A stretch of 64,000 nucleotides of DNA from Aegilops tauschii subsp. strangulata (taxonomy: Eukaryota; Streptophyta; Magnoliopsida; Poales; Poaceae). Below, piece by piece: positions 33,386 to 46,200 of this stretch (the stretch's first letter is position 1; the number at the start of each line of letters is the position of its first letter). The stretch spans positions 158,758,627-158,822,626 of the forward strand of contig NC_053036.3 in NCBI RefSeq assembly GCF_002575655.3, in the 5' to 3' direction. A model generated the notes under the pieces. The model was not told the origin of the DNA and ran no database searches. It saw only the letters and a program-made list of their open reading frames with translations. Both the position numbers and the translations under genes were made by a program.

Positions 33386-34243
33386 TTGGATGACCCGAGG
33401 ACCCACTCTGACCAGTGGTCTGCTTGGCCCATCCGGGTGGCACCGTCCGCCCAAGAAGATCTCAACTCCGCACTCCAGGCGGCTCGTACACCGCCGAACA
33501 CCGCCGGACGCGGGCGGCGCGGGCCGGCTCCCTCCGCCCTCGCGCTGTGGCGCGCACGCACCACTACGCGGTCTTCAGGCTATGCTGTGGCAATGTCACC
33601 GCACACCCGACGGGAGCAGGCGAACATGCGAGCCGCGCTAATCGTGGCACGGGAGCTACTGCGATGCAGGCTGGCGGAGAGCAGCCGCGTTGCGCTGTTG
33701 GAACGCGTCGCCGAACTGCTGGATGCTGCCTGCAGAGGTACGCCACCCTTCTGTTCCTTGCCCACGTCTCAGGTCATGGCAGAGGCACACGCGAGGCCCC
33801 GACGAGCTCGCGAGCCTCCTGGAGCGCCAGGGGGACCCGACAACACCAACATGAACCCCGGCGCGACCTGTCCTGCCGCGACGGCGCCGTCACCAGGAGG
33901 GACAAGCGCTGACGGGCCACCTCGAGGACGCGCTGGAAAGCCACCCAAGAGCCACCAGGGTCAGGCGCCCCGGATCCTGGCTCAAGGCGTGGGGCACCCA
34001 GGCGACGGCTCCGGCGGGGCGGCCGAGGACGCTTACGTCCCCCGCATGGTGAATCTGGGGTACACGCCGGGAGAAGGCTCCAATTCGTTCCCCGAGCCAG
34101 GATGGGAAGGAGGAGCACACGAGACCGAGGCCTTCCACGATTCGCCAAGGGGCTTCGCCGACCCCTTCAGCGACGATGATGGCGGGGTACAACCTATGTC
34201 TCAGGAACAAGTTTACACTAACCATGGGCTGCAGGTGAACTAG
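33386..34243 (+). CDS. G1 gag-like ORF, N-terminal part
   Basis: A 285-codon ORF following the PBS by about 55 bases. It is rich in Pro, Arg, Gly and Ala and low in hydrophobic residues, with an Asp/Glu-rich C-terminus (FSDDDGG). I see no capsid core, zinc knuckle or protease motif, so it is only gag-like by position. The frame ends with a TAG at 34241-34243 in sequence that then runs into the WHAM-B insertion. Continuation after 42182 (WSQSLPCAARS) is in a readable frame but shows no domain. The start could be any of several ATGs. Autonomous relatives would carry pol after this point; here none is found. Confidence 0.55.
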   Translation: MDDPRTHSDQWSAWPIRVAPSAQEDLNSALQAARTPPNTAGRGRRGPAPSALALWRARTTTRSSGYAVAMSPHTRREQANMRAALIVARELLRCRLAESSRVALLERVAELLDAACRGTPPFCSLPTSQVMAEAHARPRRAREPPGAPGGPDNTNMNPGATCPAATAPSPGGTSADGPPRGRAGKPPKSHQGQAPRILAQGVGHPGDGSGGAAEDAYVPRMVNLGYTPGEGSNSFPEPGWEGGAHETEAFHDSPRGFADPFSDDDGGVQPMSQEQVYTNHGLQVN

Positions 34244-34317
34244 ACCGCAGCAGCGGTCGGAGACCCCAAGGCGGTGGCTCCGCCCCTGACGGGAGTGGTG
34301 CACTGGGGGCTGCGCGG

Positions 34318-35884
34318 TGCTACCTCTTGAGCATGCGTTGGTTTTCCCTTGAAGAGGAAAGGGTGATGCAGCAAAGTAACGTAAGTATTTCCCTCAGTTT
34401 TTTAGAACCAATGTATCAATCCACTAGGAGACTACTCGCAAGTCACCTACTACCTGCACAAACAATCAAGAACCTTGCAACCAAAGCGATAAAGGGGTTG
34501 TCAATCCCTTCACGGCCACTTGCAAAAGTGAGATCTGATAAAGATAATAAGATAAATATTTTGGTATTTTATTGTATAGATTGGAAAATAAAGATTGCAA
34601 AATAAATAGTAAACTAGAATTATAAATCGGAAACTTATATGATGTAAAGTAGACCCGGGGGCCATAGGTTTCACTAGTGGCTTCTCTCATGATAGCATAT
34701 ATTACGGTGGGTGAACAAATTACTGCCGAGCAATTGACAGAAAAGCGCATAGTTATGATGATATCTAAGGCAATGATCATGAGCATAGGCATCATGTCCG
34801 TGTCAAGTAGACCGAAACGATTATGCATCTACTACTATTACTCCACACATCGACCGCTATCCAGAATGCATCTAGAGTATTAAGTTCATAAGAACGGAGT
34901 AACGCATTAAGCAAGATGACATGATGTAGAGGGATAAACTCAAGCAATATGATATACAGCCCATCTTTTTATTCTCGATGGCAACAATACAATACGTGCC
35001 TTGCTGCCCCTGCTGTCACTGGGAAAGGACACCGCAAGATTGAACCCAAAGCTAAGCACTTCTCCCATTGTAAGAAAGATCAATCTAGTAGGCCAAACTA
35101 AACCGATAATTTGAACAGACTTGCAAAGATATCAAATCATGCATATAAGAATTCAGAGAAGAACCAAATAATATTCATGGATAATAAAGTTCATAAACCC
35201 ACAATTCATCGGATCTCGGCAAACACACCGCAAAAGAGTATTACATCGAATAGATCTCCAAGAACATCGAGGAGAACTTTGTATTGATAACCAAAGAGAG
35301 AGAAGAAGCCATCTAGCTAATAACTATGGACCCGAAGGTCTGTGGTAAACTACTCACACATCATCAGAGAGGCTATGGTGTTGATGTAGAAGCCCTCCAT
35401 GATCGAATCCCCCTCCGGCAGATCGCCGGAAAAGGCCCCAAGATGGGATCTCACGGGTACAGAAGGTTGCGGCGGTGGAAAAGTGGTTTCATGGCTCCCC
35501 TGGATGTTTTCAGGGTATAAGAGTATATATAGGCGAAAGAAATAGGTCGGTGGAGCTACGAGGGGTCCACGAGGGTGGGGGCACGCCCTCCTGCCTCGTG
35601 GCCGCCTTGTTGCGTCTTTGACTTCCACTCCAAGTCTCCTGGATTGCGTTTGTTCCCAGAATGATCCTCGCGAAGGTGTCATTCCGTTTGGATTCCGTTT
35701 GATATTCCTTTTCTGTGAAACACTGAAATAGGCAAAAAAAACAGCAACTGGCACTGGGCATCCGGTTAATAGGTTAGTCCCAAAAATAATATAAAAGAGC
35801 ATAATAAAGCCCATTAAACATCCAAAACAGATAATATAATAGCATGGAATGATCAAAAAATATATATAAGTTGGAGACGTATCA
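34318..35884 (-). mobile_element. WHAM-B 3' LTR
   Basis: 1567 bp, with TATA-like CTATATATACTC near 35520-35533 (minus strand). It ends before a polypurine tract like that of WHAM-A. Confidence 0.9.
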
Positions 35885-36661
35885 GCATCCCCAAGCTTAA
35901 TTCCCGCTCGTCCTCAACTAGGTAAATGATAAAAACAGAATTTTTGATGTCGAATGCTACCTAACATAATTTTCAATGTAATTTTCTTTATTGTGGCATG
36001 AATGTTTAGATCCGAAAGATTAAAGACGAAAGTTTAATATTGACATAAAAATAATAATACTTCAAGCATACTAACCAAGCAATTATGTCCTCTCAAAATA
36101 ACAGAGCCAAAGAGAGCTCATCCCTACAAAATCATATAGTTTGGCCATGCTTCATTTTCGTCACACAAAATGCTCCCATCATGCACAACCCCGATGACAA
36201 GCCAAGCAATTGTTTCATACTTAGCATTCTCAAACTTTTTCAACTTTCACGCAATATATGAGCGCAAGCCATGGACATAGCACTATAGGTGGAATAGAAT
36301 ATGATGATGGAGGTTGTGTGGAGAAGACAAAAAGGGAGAAAGTCTCACATCGACGCGGCTAATCAACGGGCTATGGAGATGCCCATCAATTGATGTCAAT
36401 GCGAGGATTAGGGATTGCCATGCAACGGATGCACTAGAGCTATAAATATATGAAAGATCAACAAAAGAAACTAAGTGGGTGTGCATCCAACTTGCTTGCT
36501 CACAAAGACCTAGGGCATTTTGAGGAAGCCCATCATTGGAATATACAAGCCAAGTTCAATAATGAAAAATTCCCACTAGTATATGAAAGTGACAAAATAA
36601 GTGACAGATAATATAATAGCATGGAACAATCAAAAATTATAGATACGTTGGAGACGTATCA
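35885..36661 (-). repeat. Extra 3' internal segment and 58-bp LTR fragment in WHAM-B
   Basis: 35885-36603 repeats the 3' internal sequence found at 36662 to about 37377. Between them, 36604-36661 is the first 58 bases of the LTR. Copy 35885-36603 is clearly more diverged from WHAM-A than the second copy, so it is not a simple recent tandem duplication. Confidence 0.85.
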
Positions 36662-39556
36662 AGCATCCCCAAGCTTAATTCCTGCTCGTCCTCGAGTAGG
36701 TAAATGATAAAACCAGAATTTTTGATATGGAATGTTACCTGGCATATTTATCAATGTAATTTTCTTTATTGTAGCATGAATGTTCAGATCTGAAAGATTC
36801 AAGAAAAAAGTTTAATATTAACATAAAAATAATAATACTTCAGGCATACTAACAAAGTAATTATGTCTTCTCAAAATAACATGGCCAAAGAAAGTTGATC
36901 CCTACAAAATCATATAGTTTGGCTATGCTCCATCTTCGTCACACAAAAATGCTCAAATCATGCACAACCCCGATGACAAGCAAAGCAATTGTTTCATACT
37001 TTAGTATCCTCAAACTTTTTTCAACTTTCACGCAATACATGAGCGCGAGCCATTGACATAGCACTATAGGTGGAATAGAGTGGTGGTTGTGGAGAAGACA
37101 AAAAAGAGGAAGATGGTCTCACATCAACTAGGCGTATAAACGGGCTATGGAGATTCCCATTAATATATATCAATGTGAGTGAGTAGGGATTGCCATGCAA
37201 CGGATGCACTAGAGCTATAAATATATGAAAGATCAACAAAAGAAACTAAGTGGGTGTGCATCCAACTTGCTTGCTCACGAAGACCTAGGGCATTTTGAGA
37301 AAGCCCATCATTGGAATATACAAGCCAAGTTCTATATTGAAAAATTCCCACTAGTATATGAAAGTGACAAAATAAGAGACTCTCTATTATGAAGATCATG
37401 GTGCTACTTTGAAGCACAAGTGTGGAAAAAGGATAGTAACATTGCCCCTTCTCTCTTTTTCTCTCATTTTTTTGTTTGGGCCTTCTCCTCTTTTTTTATG
37501 GCCTCTTTTTTTCGTCCGGAGTCTCATCCCGACTTGTGGGGGAATCATAGTCTCAATCATCCTTTCCTCACATGGGACAATGCTCTAATAATGAAGATCA
37601 TCACACTTTTATTTACTTACAACTCAAGAATCACCACTCGATACTTAGAACAAAATATGACTCTATGTGAATGCCTCCGGCGGTGTACCGGGATGTGCAA
37701 TGAATCAAGAGTGACATGTATGAAAGAATTATGAAGGTGGCTTTGCCACAAATACGATGTCAACTACATGATCATGCAAAGCAATATGACAATGATGGAG
37801 CATGTCATAATAAACGGAACGGTGGAAAGTTGCATGGCAATATATCTCGGAATAGCTATGGAAATGCCATAATAGGTAGGTATGGTGGTTGTTTTGAGGA
37901 AGATATAAGGAGGCTTATGTGTGATAGAGCGTATCATATCACGGTGTTTGGATGCACCGGCGAGTTTGCACCAACTCTCGAGGTGAGAAAGGGCAATGCA
38001 AGGTACCGAAGAGGCTAGCAATGATGGAAGGGTGAGAGTGCGTATAATCCATGGACTCAACATTAGTCATAAAGAACTCACATACTTATTACAAAAATCT
38101 ACAAGTCATCAAAACCAAGCACTATGCGCATGCTCCTAGGGGGATAGATTCGTAGGAAAAGACCATCGCTTGTCCCCGACCGCCACTCATAAGGAAGGCA
38201 ATCAAAGAACACCTCATGCTTCAAATTTGTCACACAACGGTTACCATACGTGCATGCTACGGGACTTGCAAACCCCAACACAAGTATTTCTCAACTTCAC
38301 AATTACTCAACTAGCACATCTCTAATATCACCATCTTTATATCTCAAAACAATTATCAAGTATCAAACTTCTCATAGTATTTAATGCACTCTATATGAAA
38401 GTTTTTATTATACCCATCTTGGATGCCTATCATATTAGGACTAATTTTATAGCCAAAGCAAATTACCATGCTGTTCTAAAAGACTCTCAAAATAATATAA
38501 GTGAAGCATGAGATATCAATAATTTCTATAAAATAAAACCACCACCGTGCTCTAAAAAGATATAAGTGAAGCACTAGAGCAAAATTATCTAGCTCAAAAG
38601 ATATAAGTGAAGCACATAGAGTATTCTAATAAATTCCGATTCATGTGTGTCTCTCCCAAAAGGTGTGTACGGCAAGGATGATTGTGGTAAACTAAAAAGA
38701 AAACACTCAAATCATACAAGACGCTCCAAGCAAAACACATATCATGTGGTGAATAAAAATATAGCCTCAAGTAAAGTTACCGATAGACGAGGACGAAAGA
38801 GGGGATGCCTTCCGGGGCATCCCCAAGCTTAGGCTTTTGGTTATCCTTGAATTTTAACTTGGGGTGCCTTTGGCATCCCCAAGCTTAGTCTCTTTCCACT
38901 CCTTATTCCAAAATCCATCAAATCTTTACCCAAAAACTTGAAAACTTCACAACACAAAACTTAAACAGAAAATCTCATTAGCTCCGTTAGTATAATAAAA
39001 TAAATCACCACTTTAAGGTACTGTAATGAACTCGTTGTTTATTTATACTGGTATTAAACCTAATGTATTCCAACTTATCTATGGTTCATACCCCCCCCGA
39101 TACTAGCCATAGATTCATCAAAATAAGCAAACAACACACGAAAAACAGAATCTGTCAAAAACAGAACAGTATGTAGCAATCTGTATCAAACGTATACTTC
39201 TGTAACTCCAAAAATTCTTAAATAAATTGGTGGACGTGAAGAATTTGTCTATTAATCATCTGGAAAAAGCATCAACCTAAAATCACTCTCCAGTAAAAAA
39301 TGACATCTAATGTCGTGAGCGCAAAAGTTTCTGTTTTTTACAGAAAGATCGCAAAGACTTCACCCACGTCTTCCCAAAGGTTCTACTTCGCACAAACACT
39401 AATTAAAACACAAAAAACACAATCATAGCAGTAGCATGATGAATTATTTATTACTAAACAGGAACAAAAATCAAAGAATAAAAATAAAATTTGGTTGCCT
39501 CCCAACAAGCGCTATCGTTTAATGCCCCTAGCTAGGCTTTGAGATTTCAATGATGC
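36662..39556 (-). mobile_element. WHAM-B 3' non-coding internal region
   Basis: Homologous to 25818-28636 of WHAM-A. No coding region is recognised. It joins the shared family sequence just after the stop of the WHAM-B ORF, near 39540. Confidence 0.8.
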
Positions 39557-40390
39557 TCACATAAAAGACAAAAATTGAAGCACAAAGAGAGCATCATAAA
39601 ACATGTGACAAACACATCTAAGTCTAACATACTTTCTATGCATAGGCATCTTATAGGCAAACAAATTATCAAGGCAAGCAAAAACTAGCATATGCAAGGA
39701 AGCGGAAAGAAACAATAGCAATCTCAACATAACGAGAGGTAATTTAGTAACATGAAAATTTCGACAACCATATTTTCCTCTCTCATAATAATTATATGTA
39801 CGATCATAAGAAAATTCAACAATATAGCTATCACAAAACATATTCTTAACACGATCCAAATGTATGCAAAGTTGACACTCTTCCAAAATAGTGGGATTAA
39901 CATTAACTAAAGTCATGACCTCTCCAAACCCACTTTTATCGATAACTTCATAAGATTGAACATTCTCCAAATATGTGGGATCTAAAGTTGACACTCTTCC
40001 AAACCCACTTTAAATATTATTGCAAACATTATTATCAATCTCATATTCATCATGGGGCTTAAATAAATTTTCAAGATTATAAGAAGAATCACCCCAATCA
40101 TGATCATTGCAACAAGTAGTGGACATAGGAAAACTAGCATCCCCAAGCTTAGGGTTTTGCATGTTATTAGCATAATTGACACAAATAGAATTTATAGTAA
40201 AACCATTGCAATCATGCTTTTTATTCAATGAGCTATCATGAATCACTTCATAGATTTCTTCATCACAATTTTTAGATTCAGGAATTTCAAGCAAAACTTC
40301 ATAAAGATAATCTAGTGCACTCAACTCACTAGCAATAGGTTCATCATAATTGGATCTCTTAAAGAGATTAGTGAGTGGATGAGGATCCAT
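39557..40390 (-). pseudogene. WHAM-B alternative ORF of unknown function, one internal stop
   Basis: From ATG 40390 to the stop at 39557 is one frame of 278 codons with a single TAA at 40010-40012. The N-terminal half is acidic (SALDYLYEVLLEIPESKNCDE) with an NNV-type linker. A motif of the form SGFG-V occurs twice, on either side of the stop; its second copy resembles the linker before the WHAM-A protease (KSGI-EV). The C-terminal 65 residues are very hydrophobic with two possible membrane segments and several Cys. No gag or protease motif is visible. It takes the place of gag-protease between PBS and the shared 3' region. Function unknown; membrane association is inference. Confidence 0.7.
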
Positions 40391-40584
40391 AAACTTTTAG
40401 GAAGCGAAGATGCAAGCAAAAAGAAGACACATGGTAACACAAGATCGAACGGAAGAAGGGCGAAACAAAAGGGCAAAGGTTGTGAAGTGGGGGAGAGGAA
40501 AACGAGAGGCGAATGACAAATAATGTAATGCGAGGGAGAAGAGTTTATGATGGGTACTTGGTATGTCTTGACTTGGCGTAGATC

Positions 40585-40602
40585 TCCCCAGCAATGGCGC
40601 CA
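40585..40602 (-). other. WHAM-B primer binding site, tRNA-Asp type
   Basis: The minus strand reads TGGCGCCATTGCTGGGGA, two changes from the tRNA-Asp complement, 11 bases after the 5' LTR end. Confidence 0.85.
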
Positions 40603-40613
40603 GAAATCCTTCT

Positions 40614-42181
40614 TGCTACCTCTTGAGCATGCGTTGGTTTTCCCTTGAAGAGGAAAGGGTGATGCAGCAAAGTAGCGTAAGTATTTCCCTCAGTTTTTGA
40701 GAATCAAGGTATCAATCCAGTAGGAGACTACTTGAAAGTAACCTAGTACCTGCACAAACAATCAAGAACCTTGCAACCAACACGATAAAGGGGTTGTCAA
40801 TCCCTTCACGGCCACTTGCAAAAGTGAGATCTGATAAAGATAATAAGATAAATATTTTTGGTATTTTTGTTGTATAGATTGGAAAATAAAGATTGAAAAA
40901 TAAATAGTAAACTAGAATTATAGATCGGAAACTTATATGATGTAAAGTAGACCCGGGGGCCATAGGTTTGACTAGTGGCTTCTCTCAGGATAGCATATAT
41001 TACAGTGGGTGAACAAATTACTGCCGAGCAATTGATAGAAAAGCGCATAGTTATGATGATATCTAAGGCAATGATCATGAACATAGGCATCATGTCCGTG
41101 TCAAGTAGACCGAAATGATTCTGCATCTACTACTATTACTCCACACATCGACCGCTATCCAGCATGCATCTAGAGTATTAAGTTCATAAGAACGGAGTAA
41201 CACATTAAGCAAGATAACATGTTGTAGAGGGATAAACTCAAGCAATATGATATGAACCCCATCATTTTATCCTCGATGGCAACAATAATACGTGCCTTGC
41301 TGCCCCTGCTGTCACTGGGCAAGGACACCGCAAGATTGAACCCAAAGCTAAGCACTTCTCCCATTGCAAGAAAGATGAATCTAGTAGGCCAAACTAAACC
41401 GATAATTCGAAGAGACTTGCAAAGATATAAAATCATGCATATAAGAATTCAGAGAAGAACCAAATAATATTCATAGATAATCAAGTTCATAAACCCACAA
41501 TTCATCGGATCTCGGCAAACACACCGCAAAAGAGTATTACATCGAATAGATCTCCAAGAACATTGAGGAGAACTTTGTATTGAGAACCAAAGAGAGAGAA
41601 GAAGCCATCTAGCTAATAACTATGGACCCGAAGGTCTGTGGTAAACTACTCACACATCATCGGAGAGGCTATGGTGTTGATGTACGTAGAAGCCCTCCGT
41701 GATCGAATCCCCCTCCGTCAGATCGCCAGAAAAGGCCCCAAGATGGGATCTCACGGGTACAGAAGGTTGCGGCGGTGGAAAAGTGGTTTCATGGCTCCCC
41801 TGGATGTTTTCAGGATAAAGAGTATATATAGGCGAAAGAAATAGGTCGGTGGAGCTACAAGGGGCCCACGAGGGTGGGGGCGCGCCCTCCTTCCTCATGG
41901 CCGCCTCGTTGTGTCTCTGACTTCCACTCCAAGTCTCCTAGATTGCGTTTGTTCCAAGAAAGATCCTCGCGAAGGTTTCGTTCCATTTGGATTCCATTTG
42001 AAACTCCTTTTCTGTGAAACACTGAAATAGGCAAACAAACAGCAACTGGCACTGGGCCTCTGGTTAATAGGTTAGTCCCAAAAATAATATAAAAGAGCAT
42101 AATAAAGCCCATTAAACATCCAATCAGATAATATAAAAGCATGGAACGATAAAAAATTATAGATACGTTGGAGACATATCA
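40614..42181 (-). mobile_element. WHAM-B 5' LTR
   Basis: 1568 bp, one base different in length from the 3' LTR. The minus strand starts TGATA(T)GTCTCC at 42181. TATA-like sequence near 41819-41830. Confidence 0.9.
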
Positions 42182-43223
42182 CATGGGAGCGGCCTGGAGC
42201 CAGAGTCTCCCCTGCGCCGCACGGAGCAAGGCGCTGCATGGAGGTAGGTCCTCTATCGGGGGAGGCGCTGGCAGAGGGTTCGTGGTCGCCGAGGGCGCCG
42301 CTAGCGTCGTCCTTGCCCCTTGGTCTCATCCTGGTTTCCGGACGCCCCAATGGTGGTCGGGGGTGGCGCAGGGCGGGGCCCTCGTCTGGCGATATGAAGC
42401 AAGGCTCGCGCCTATGAAGGTCTCCACTCGTGACACTCTCACGTAATAATGAGTGGGGCTGTACACGCCCCGGAGTCTCCGGAGTGCCGCCCTCGGGCCT
42501 CGGGGGCTCCCGCCCACGTCCTAGTGGAAGCACCATGCTCCGCGCTGGCCGTCGACATTGTCCCCCAATGACTATGCTCACAACCAGTGAAAGCACTTAG
42601 CTCTGCGCTGGTGGGAAGACAAGAAGACTATCTAGGTGCCGGATGCAGTCATTTGCTTTCCTCCCTGCTTTTTGTAAATCGGTTCGCCGCCCTTTTTTGA
42701 GCTAAACTTGAAGTCGTATTTTCGTTGACAAGCGTGGGGGGAGTCTTTTCTCGTTCATGTTGATTTCTTGCGTTTTTTATTTCGTGCCTTATTTCGAGGC
42801 TTGCGCCTGCTACCCCTCCCCTTGCGAGCGCCTCGCGAGCGGGAGCTGGGCGTGGTATGCGCACGTCGACCGCGCTCGGGCAAACCGGGCGGCAGCAGAT
42901 CCCCCAGGACCAAGAGTGCAATTGCCACAGGACCACTGCGCACACACCCTACCATGGTCTGGCATTCGCTCCTCGGGAGGCCCTCTCGGGCGGACTAGCA
43001 GGCTCCTCGAGAAGTCCAGAACCTCATGAGCCCACGGAGGGCTCCCCTCAGGAGAAAAGCACATCGGCAACTACAAAACTAGCTCAAGGCCTGCTAGGGT
43101 CGAGGTAAGTCACAGCAGCAAACCTGCTGAGGGGCTCGTGAGCTTGCAGAAGCGCATTGCAAGTCCGGTCTAGGAAATAGAATGTTAATTTACATACACG
43201 AGGGCCCCCCCTCCAAAACGCTC
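42182..43223 (+). other. G1 internal, non-coding part
   Basis: GC-rich sequence after WHAM-B. No RT, integrase or other pol motif is seen in any frame. The antisense gene begins to be readable from 43224. Confidence 0.55.
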
Positions 43224-46200
43224 TTATGCCTTGAGGGGCCGTGTCCAAGTCTTTGCATGCACGTTCAAGCGAGGGAGCGTGGGCTCAATTGGACATGCCA
43301 CTCGCAGCAACATCGTGGTCGCTCTCGTACGCGCTGCTGGCGCTGTCGCCGACGTCGTCTTCACCATTGTCAACCGCGTCGTCTTCGTCCGCCACGACCA
43401 CCACCGCGTCATCCTCGGTGGTAAAGCCCTGACCAGAGCGTCCATGCTGTCATCCACCCAGCGCGCAAAGTTGTCCCGGATGGCCCCGGGCACCGGGGCG
43501 ATAGCAGCGTCAAAGTCGAAGTGGGGGTCGAGGTCCTGGAGATGACTGAAGACGCGGGAGAACGTGCGCCCGAGGAGGCCTCGGCTCCTTTCCTCAACAA
43601 GCTCGTGAGCCCTCACGGCCCGGTCCTCCAGGCGTATCACGACGTCAGTGAAGAAGTGGAGGTGCCTGGCGTAGTCTTCCACGTGGGGATGAGGGACGTT
43701 CTCCTCGCAGATGACGCCTAGTGCCCGATTAGCCCTCACTCTCAGGGCCTGGAGCATGCGAGCGTGCTCGCGCTGCAACGTCTGCCGACGGCATGCCTCC
43801 TCCCTGTTCTGTTGCGCGAGGGACACGGCGTCATCAATCTGCTGCTGGAGCGAAAGCAGATCAGCGCGAGCCTCGGCCAGGTTAGCCTGGGCGGAAGTCT
43901 GGGCCGCCACAGCGGTCCTCTCGTGCTGCTCTACCTTGTCCATCCCAGACCTAAGGGCAGAAACCCTGCCCTCAGCTTCGGCCTCGAGAGCTTCAGCTTC
44001 AGGCCATGCTCGTTGGCGAGATCCGCGCGAGCCTTCGCCACCCTCCGATCGACCTCCTCCTGGATTCTGGCTTCGTGGGCGGAGACGACATCTTCAGCCA
44101 TGGCCACATGGCGCTCCCTCGTCTCCAGCCGCTCATGTTCCAGGCCGCGCTCCAAGGCCTCCAGCGCTAGTGCCTCTCGCGCTTCAGGATCTCCTTCTCT
44201 TCGGAAGGCACTCCCCTCATCAACGCCAAGGCGGTCCGGCACGCCTCGATCTGCTGCTCCAGGGCAGCGTTCAAGGCCAGGAGCTCATGTTCCCGCTTCT
44301 TGGTGCTCTCACGATGCTGGTCGGCCTCCTTCGCCTCCTCCAAGGCCCGAGCGCTGGCCTCACGGGAGGCCGCGAGTTCCATTGCGGCCTTTGCCTTGTC
44401 ACGCTCGTGCTGAAGCTGCCCAAGGTTGATGGCAACCTTCAACTGGTGCCACTCATGAGCCAGGCGGAGGTCCTCCGTCTCGAGGCGAGCGTCAACCGCC
44501 ACGAGCTCTCCCCCAAGGCGGCTCAGCACAACCATCGCCTCCTGTAAGAGCTCGTGGCGTACGACACCACTTCCGCGCGCAAGCTCCAGTGCGCGGCCAA
44601 GTCTGTCCTCCGCGCCAAGGGTTGCTGGGGAAGTCCGAGCTGGCTCGCTTGCCCCTGGCAGGGAGCTCGGGGCCGGTGCTTTCTCCGCCACCTTGCGGGC
44701 CTTGGCAAAGGTGCTAGGTGACGCGGCCTCACCGCTTGAAGACGAGGCCGGTGCTGGGGACGCCCAGCCGCTGGCGATGACCAACGGAGGAGTCCTTGGC
44801 ACGCCGGCTACGCCCCAGGCCAGGGCGCAAAGAAGTGACGCCAGGAAAGACGGATCAAGGCCCCAGGTCAACGCGTCCGCCTCCGAAGCGGGCCCCGCGC
44901 GGCAGTCCGACAAGCAGAGCTCAAGATCAATGGCGAGCCGGTGGCCAGAGAGGGCCGCCCCTCAGGAGATTTCGCCGTTCCAGCCGAGGGGACCCTGAAG
45001 ATCCTTGGTGAGAAAAGGATGCAGCACTCAGGAAATCACACAGATGAGGTACTTACTCATCTTTGGCAACGTATTTCCGCTGCTTCAACGGCCGGTAGGC
45101 GCCACCATTTCATCTTGGAATCACCTTCCTCTTGCGAAGTGCTTCGAAATTCAGGCAGAGCTGGCCGAAGCCCTGGGTGCGATCGCCGTCGCCTGAGGCA
45201 GTTGGTGGGGTTCCTGAGGGAACGACCTCGGGAGCGTCAGGCTGCGCCAACCCCTCTATCTCCGCCTCAGGACATCTCGCCCGAGGCTCGGGGGCTTCCG
45301 ACCTAGGAGCCTCGGACCGCGCCGGCCCCGCGGCCGTCGCCTCGGGACAGCTCACCCGAGCCCCAGGAGCCACCACCGCGGGGGCCACGATCAACATCGC
45401 TTCCTCGGCAGCCATTTCGCTGGCGTTCGACGATGCTCGCCCCCCGCACCAGCTTCCGGGGTGAGCGCCGAGGTGGCAGCAGGCAGGGGGAACACAAAGA
45501 GGGGGCTTTCACGGGGCCCTTCAAGGCCGACCGGGCGCAGTCCCCATTCATCGAAAGGGGGCATCTGCCTCGTGAACTCCACCTTGTTCGAGCAGCAGTA
45601 CAAGAGGAAACCCTCCTCCGGCAGATTGGCTGGCGCGGGGTCGCCCGTCAGGAGCTCGAGCACTATATGGCGCACCTCGGGACGAAGAGCGGGCGCATGA
45701 AGCCTCATGGGGCCCCCGCAGCCGGAGAAGGCCCACATCGGCCAAGAGTGGCACTGAAGCGGAGCAATAATGCGGCACCGGGTGAACTCCTTCACCACCA
45801 TAGGCGCCGTCACCCCGAGGTCCTTCAGCCTGGCTAGCCGACGACAGACGTGGGTGAGCTACCGGTCAACAAGCTTCGCGTGCCCCCAGCCGGAGCTAGG
45901 GACAAGTGGAGCTCGTCGGAGTAGGAGCAGGGGGTTGCGCACACCAGCGTCCACGAATACCAATCGTTTCTGAAATCCGCCCACAACTGGTGAGAGCTCA
46001 AAGTCAATCCCGAAGCCGGCCGTCGCCACTACGGCTTGGACGGTCACGCATCCAGAGCGCTGGCGGGCGTTGGTCAGATGCAACGAGAAGAAATGGCGAA
46101 GCAAAGCCACAGAAGGGGCAATGCCCACCATGGCCTCGCAGACGAAGGCGAAGACGACGAGGAGGATGATGGACTGGGGATCCAGGTGCAACGCATTGAC

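Larger units (their letters stand above)
34318..42181 (-). mobile_element. WHAM-B: minus-strand relative of WHAM-A with a different ORF
   Basis: The LTRs (34318-35884 and 40614-42181) match WHAM-A. The 3' non-coding region is shared, but the gag-protease block is replaced by one ORF (39557-40390). The target duplication is CGCGG (34313-34317) versus CATGG (42182-42186); the two differences are both the kind expected from methylated CpG decay. The 3' internal region carries a partial LTR and a second 3' internal segment (see 35885-36661). It is non-autonomous. Confidence 0.88.

Noticed and set aside
33386..34243. Cellular gene in G1
   Set aside because: Lies 55 bases after a PBS within an element with matched LTRs; gag-like by position.
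43711..44547. 278-codon plus-strand ORF
   Set aside because: It is the shadow of the Ala/Glu-rich antisense gene of G1. Its Ser/Arg/Leu-rich composition is that of a complementary strand of a coiled-coil gene.
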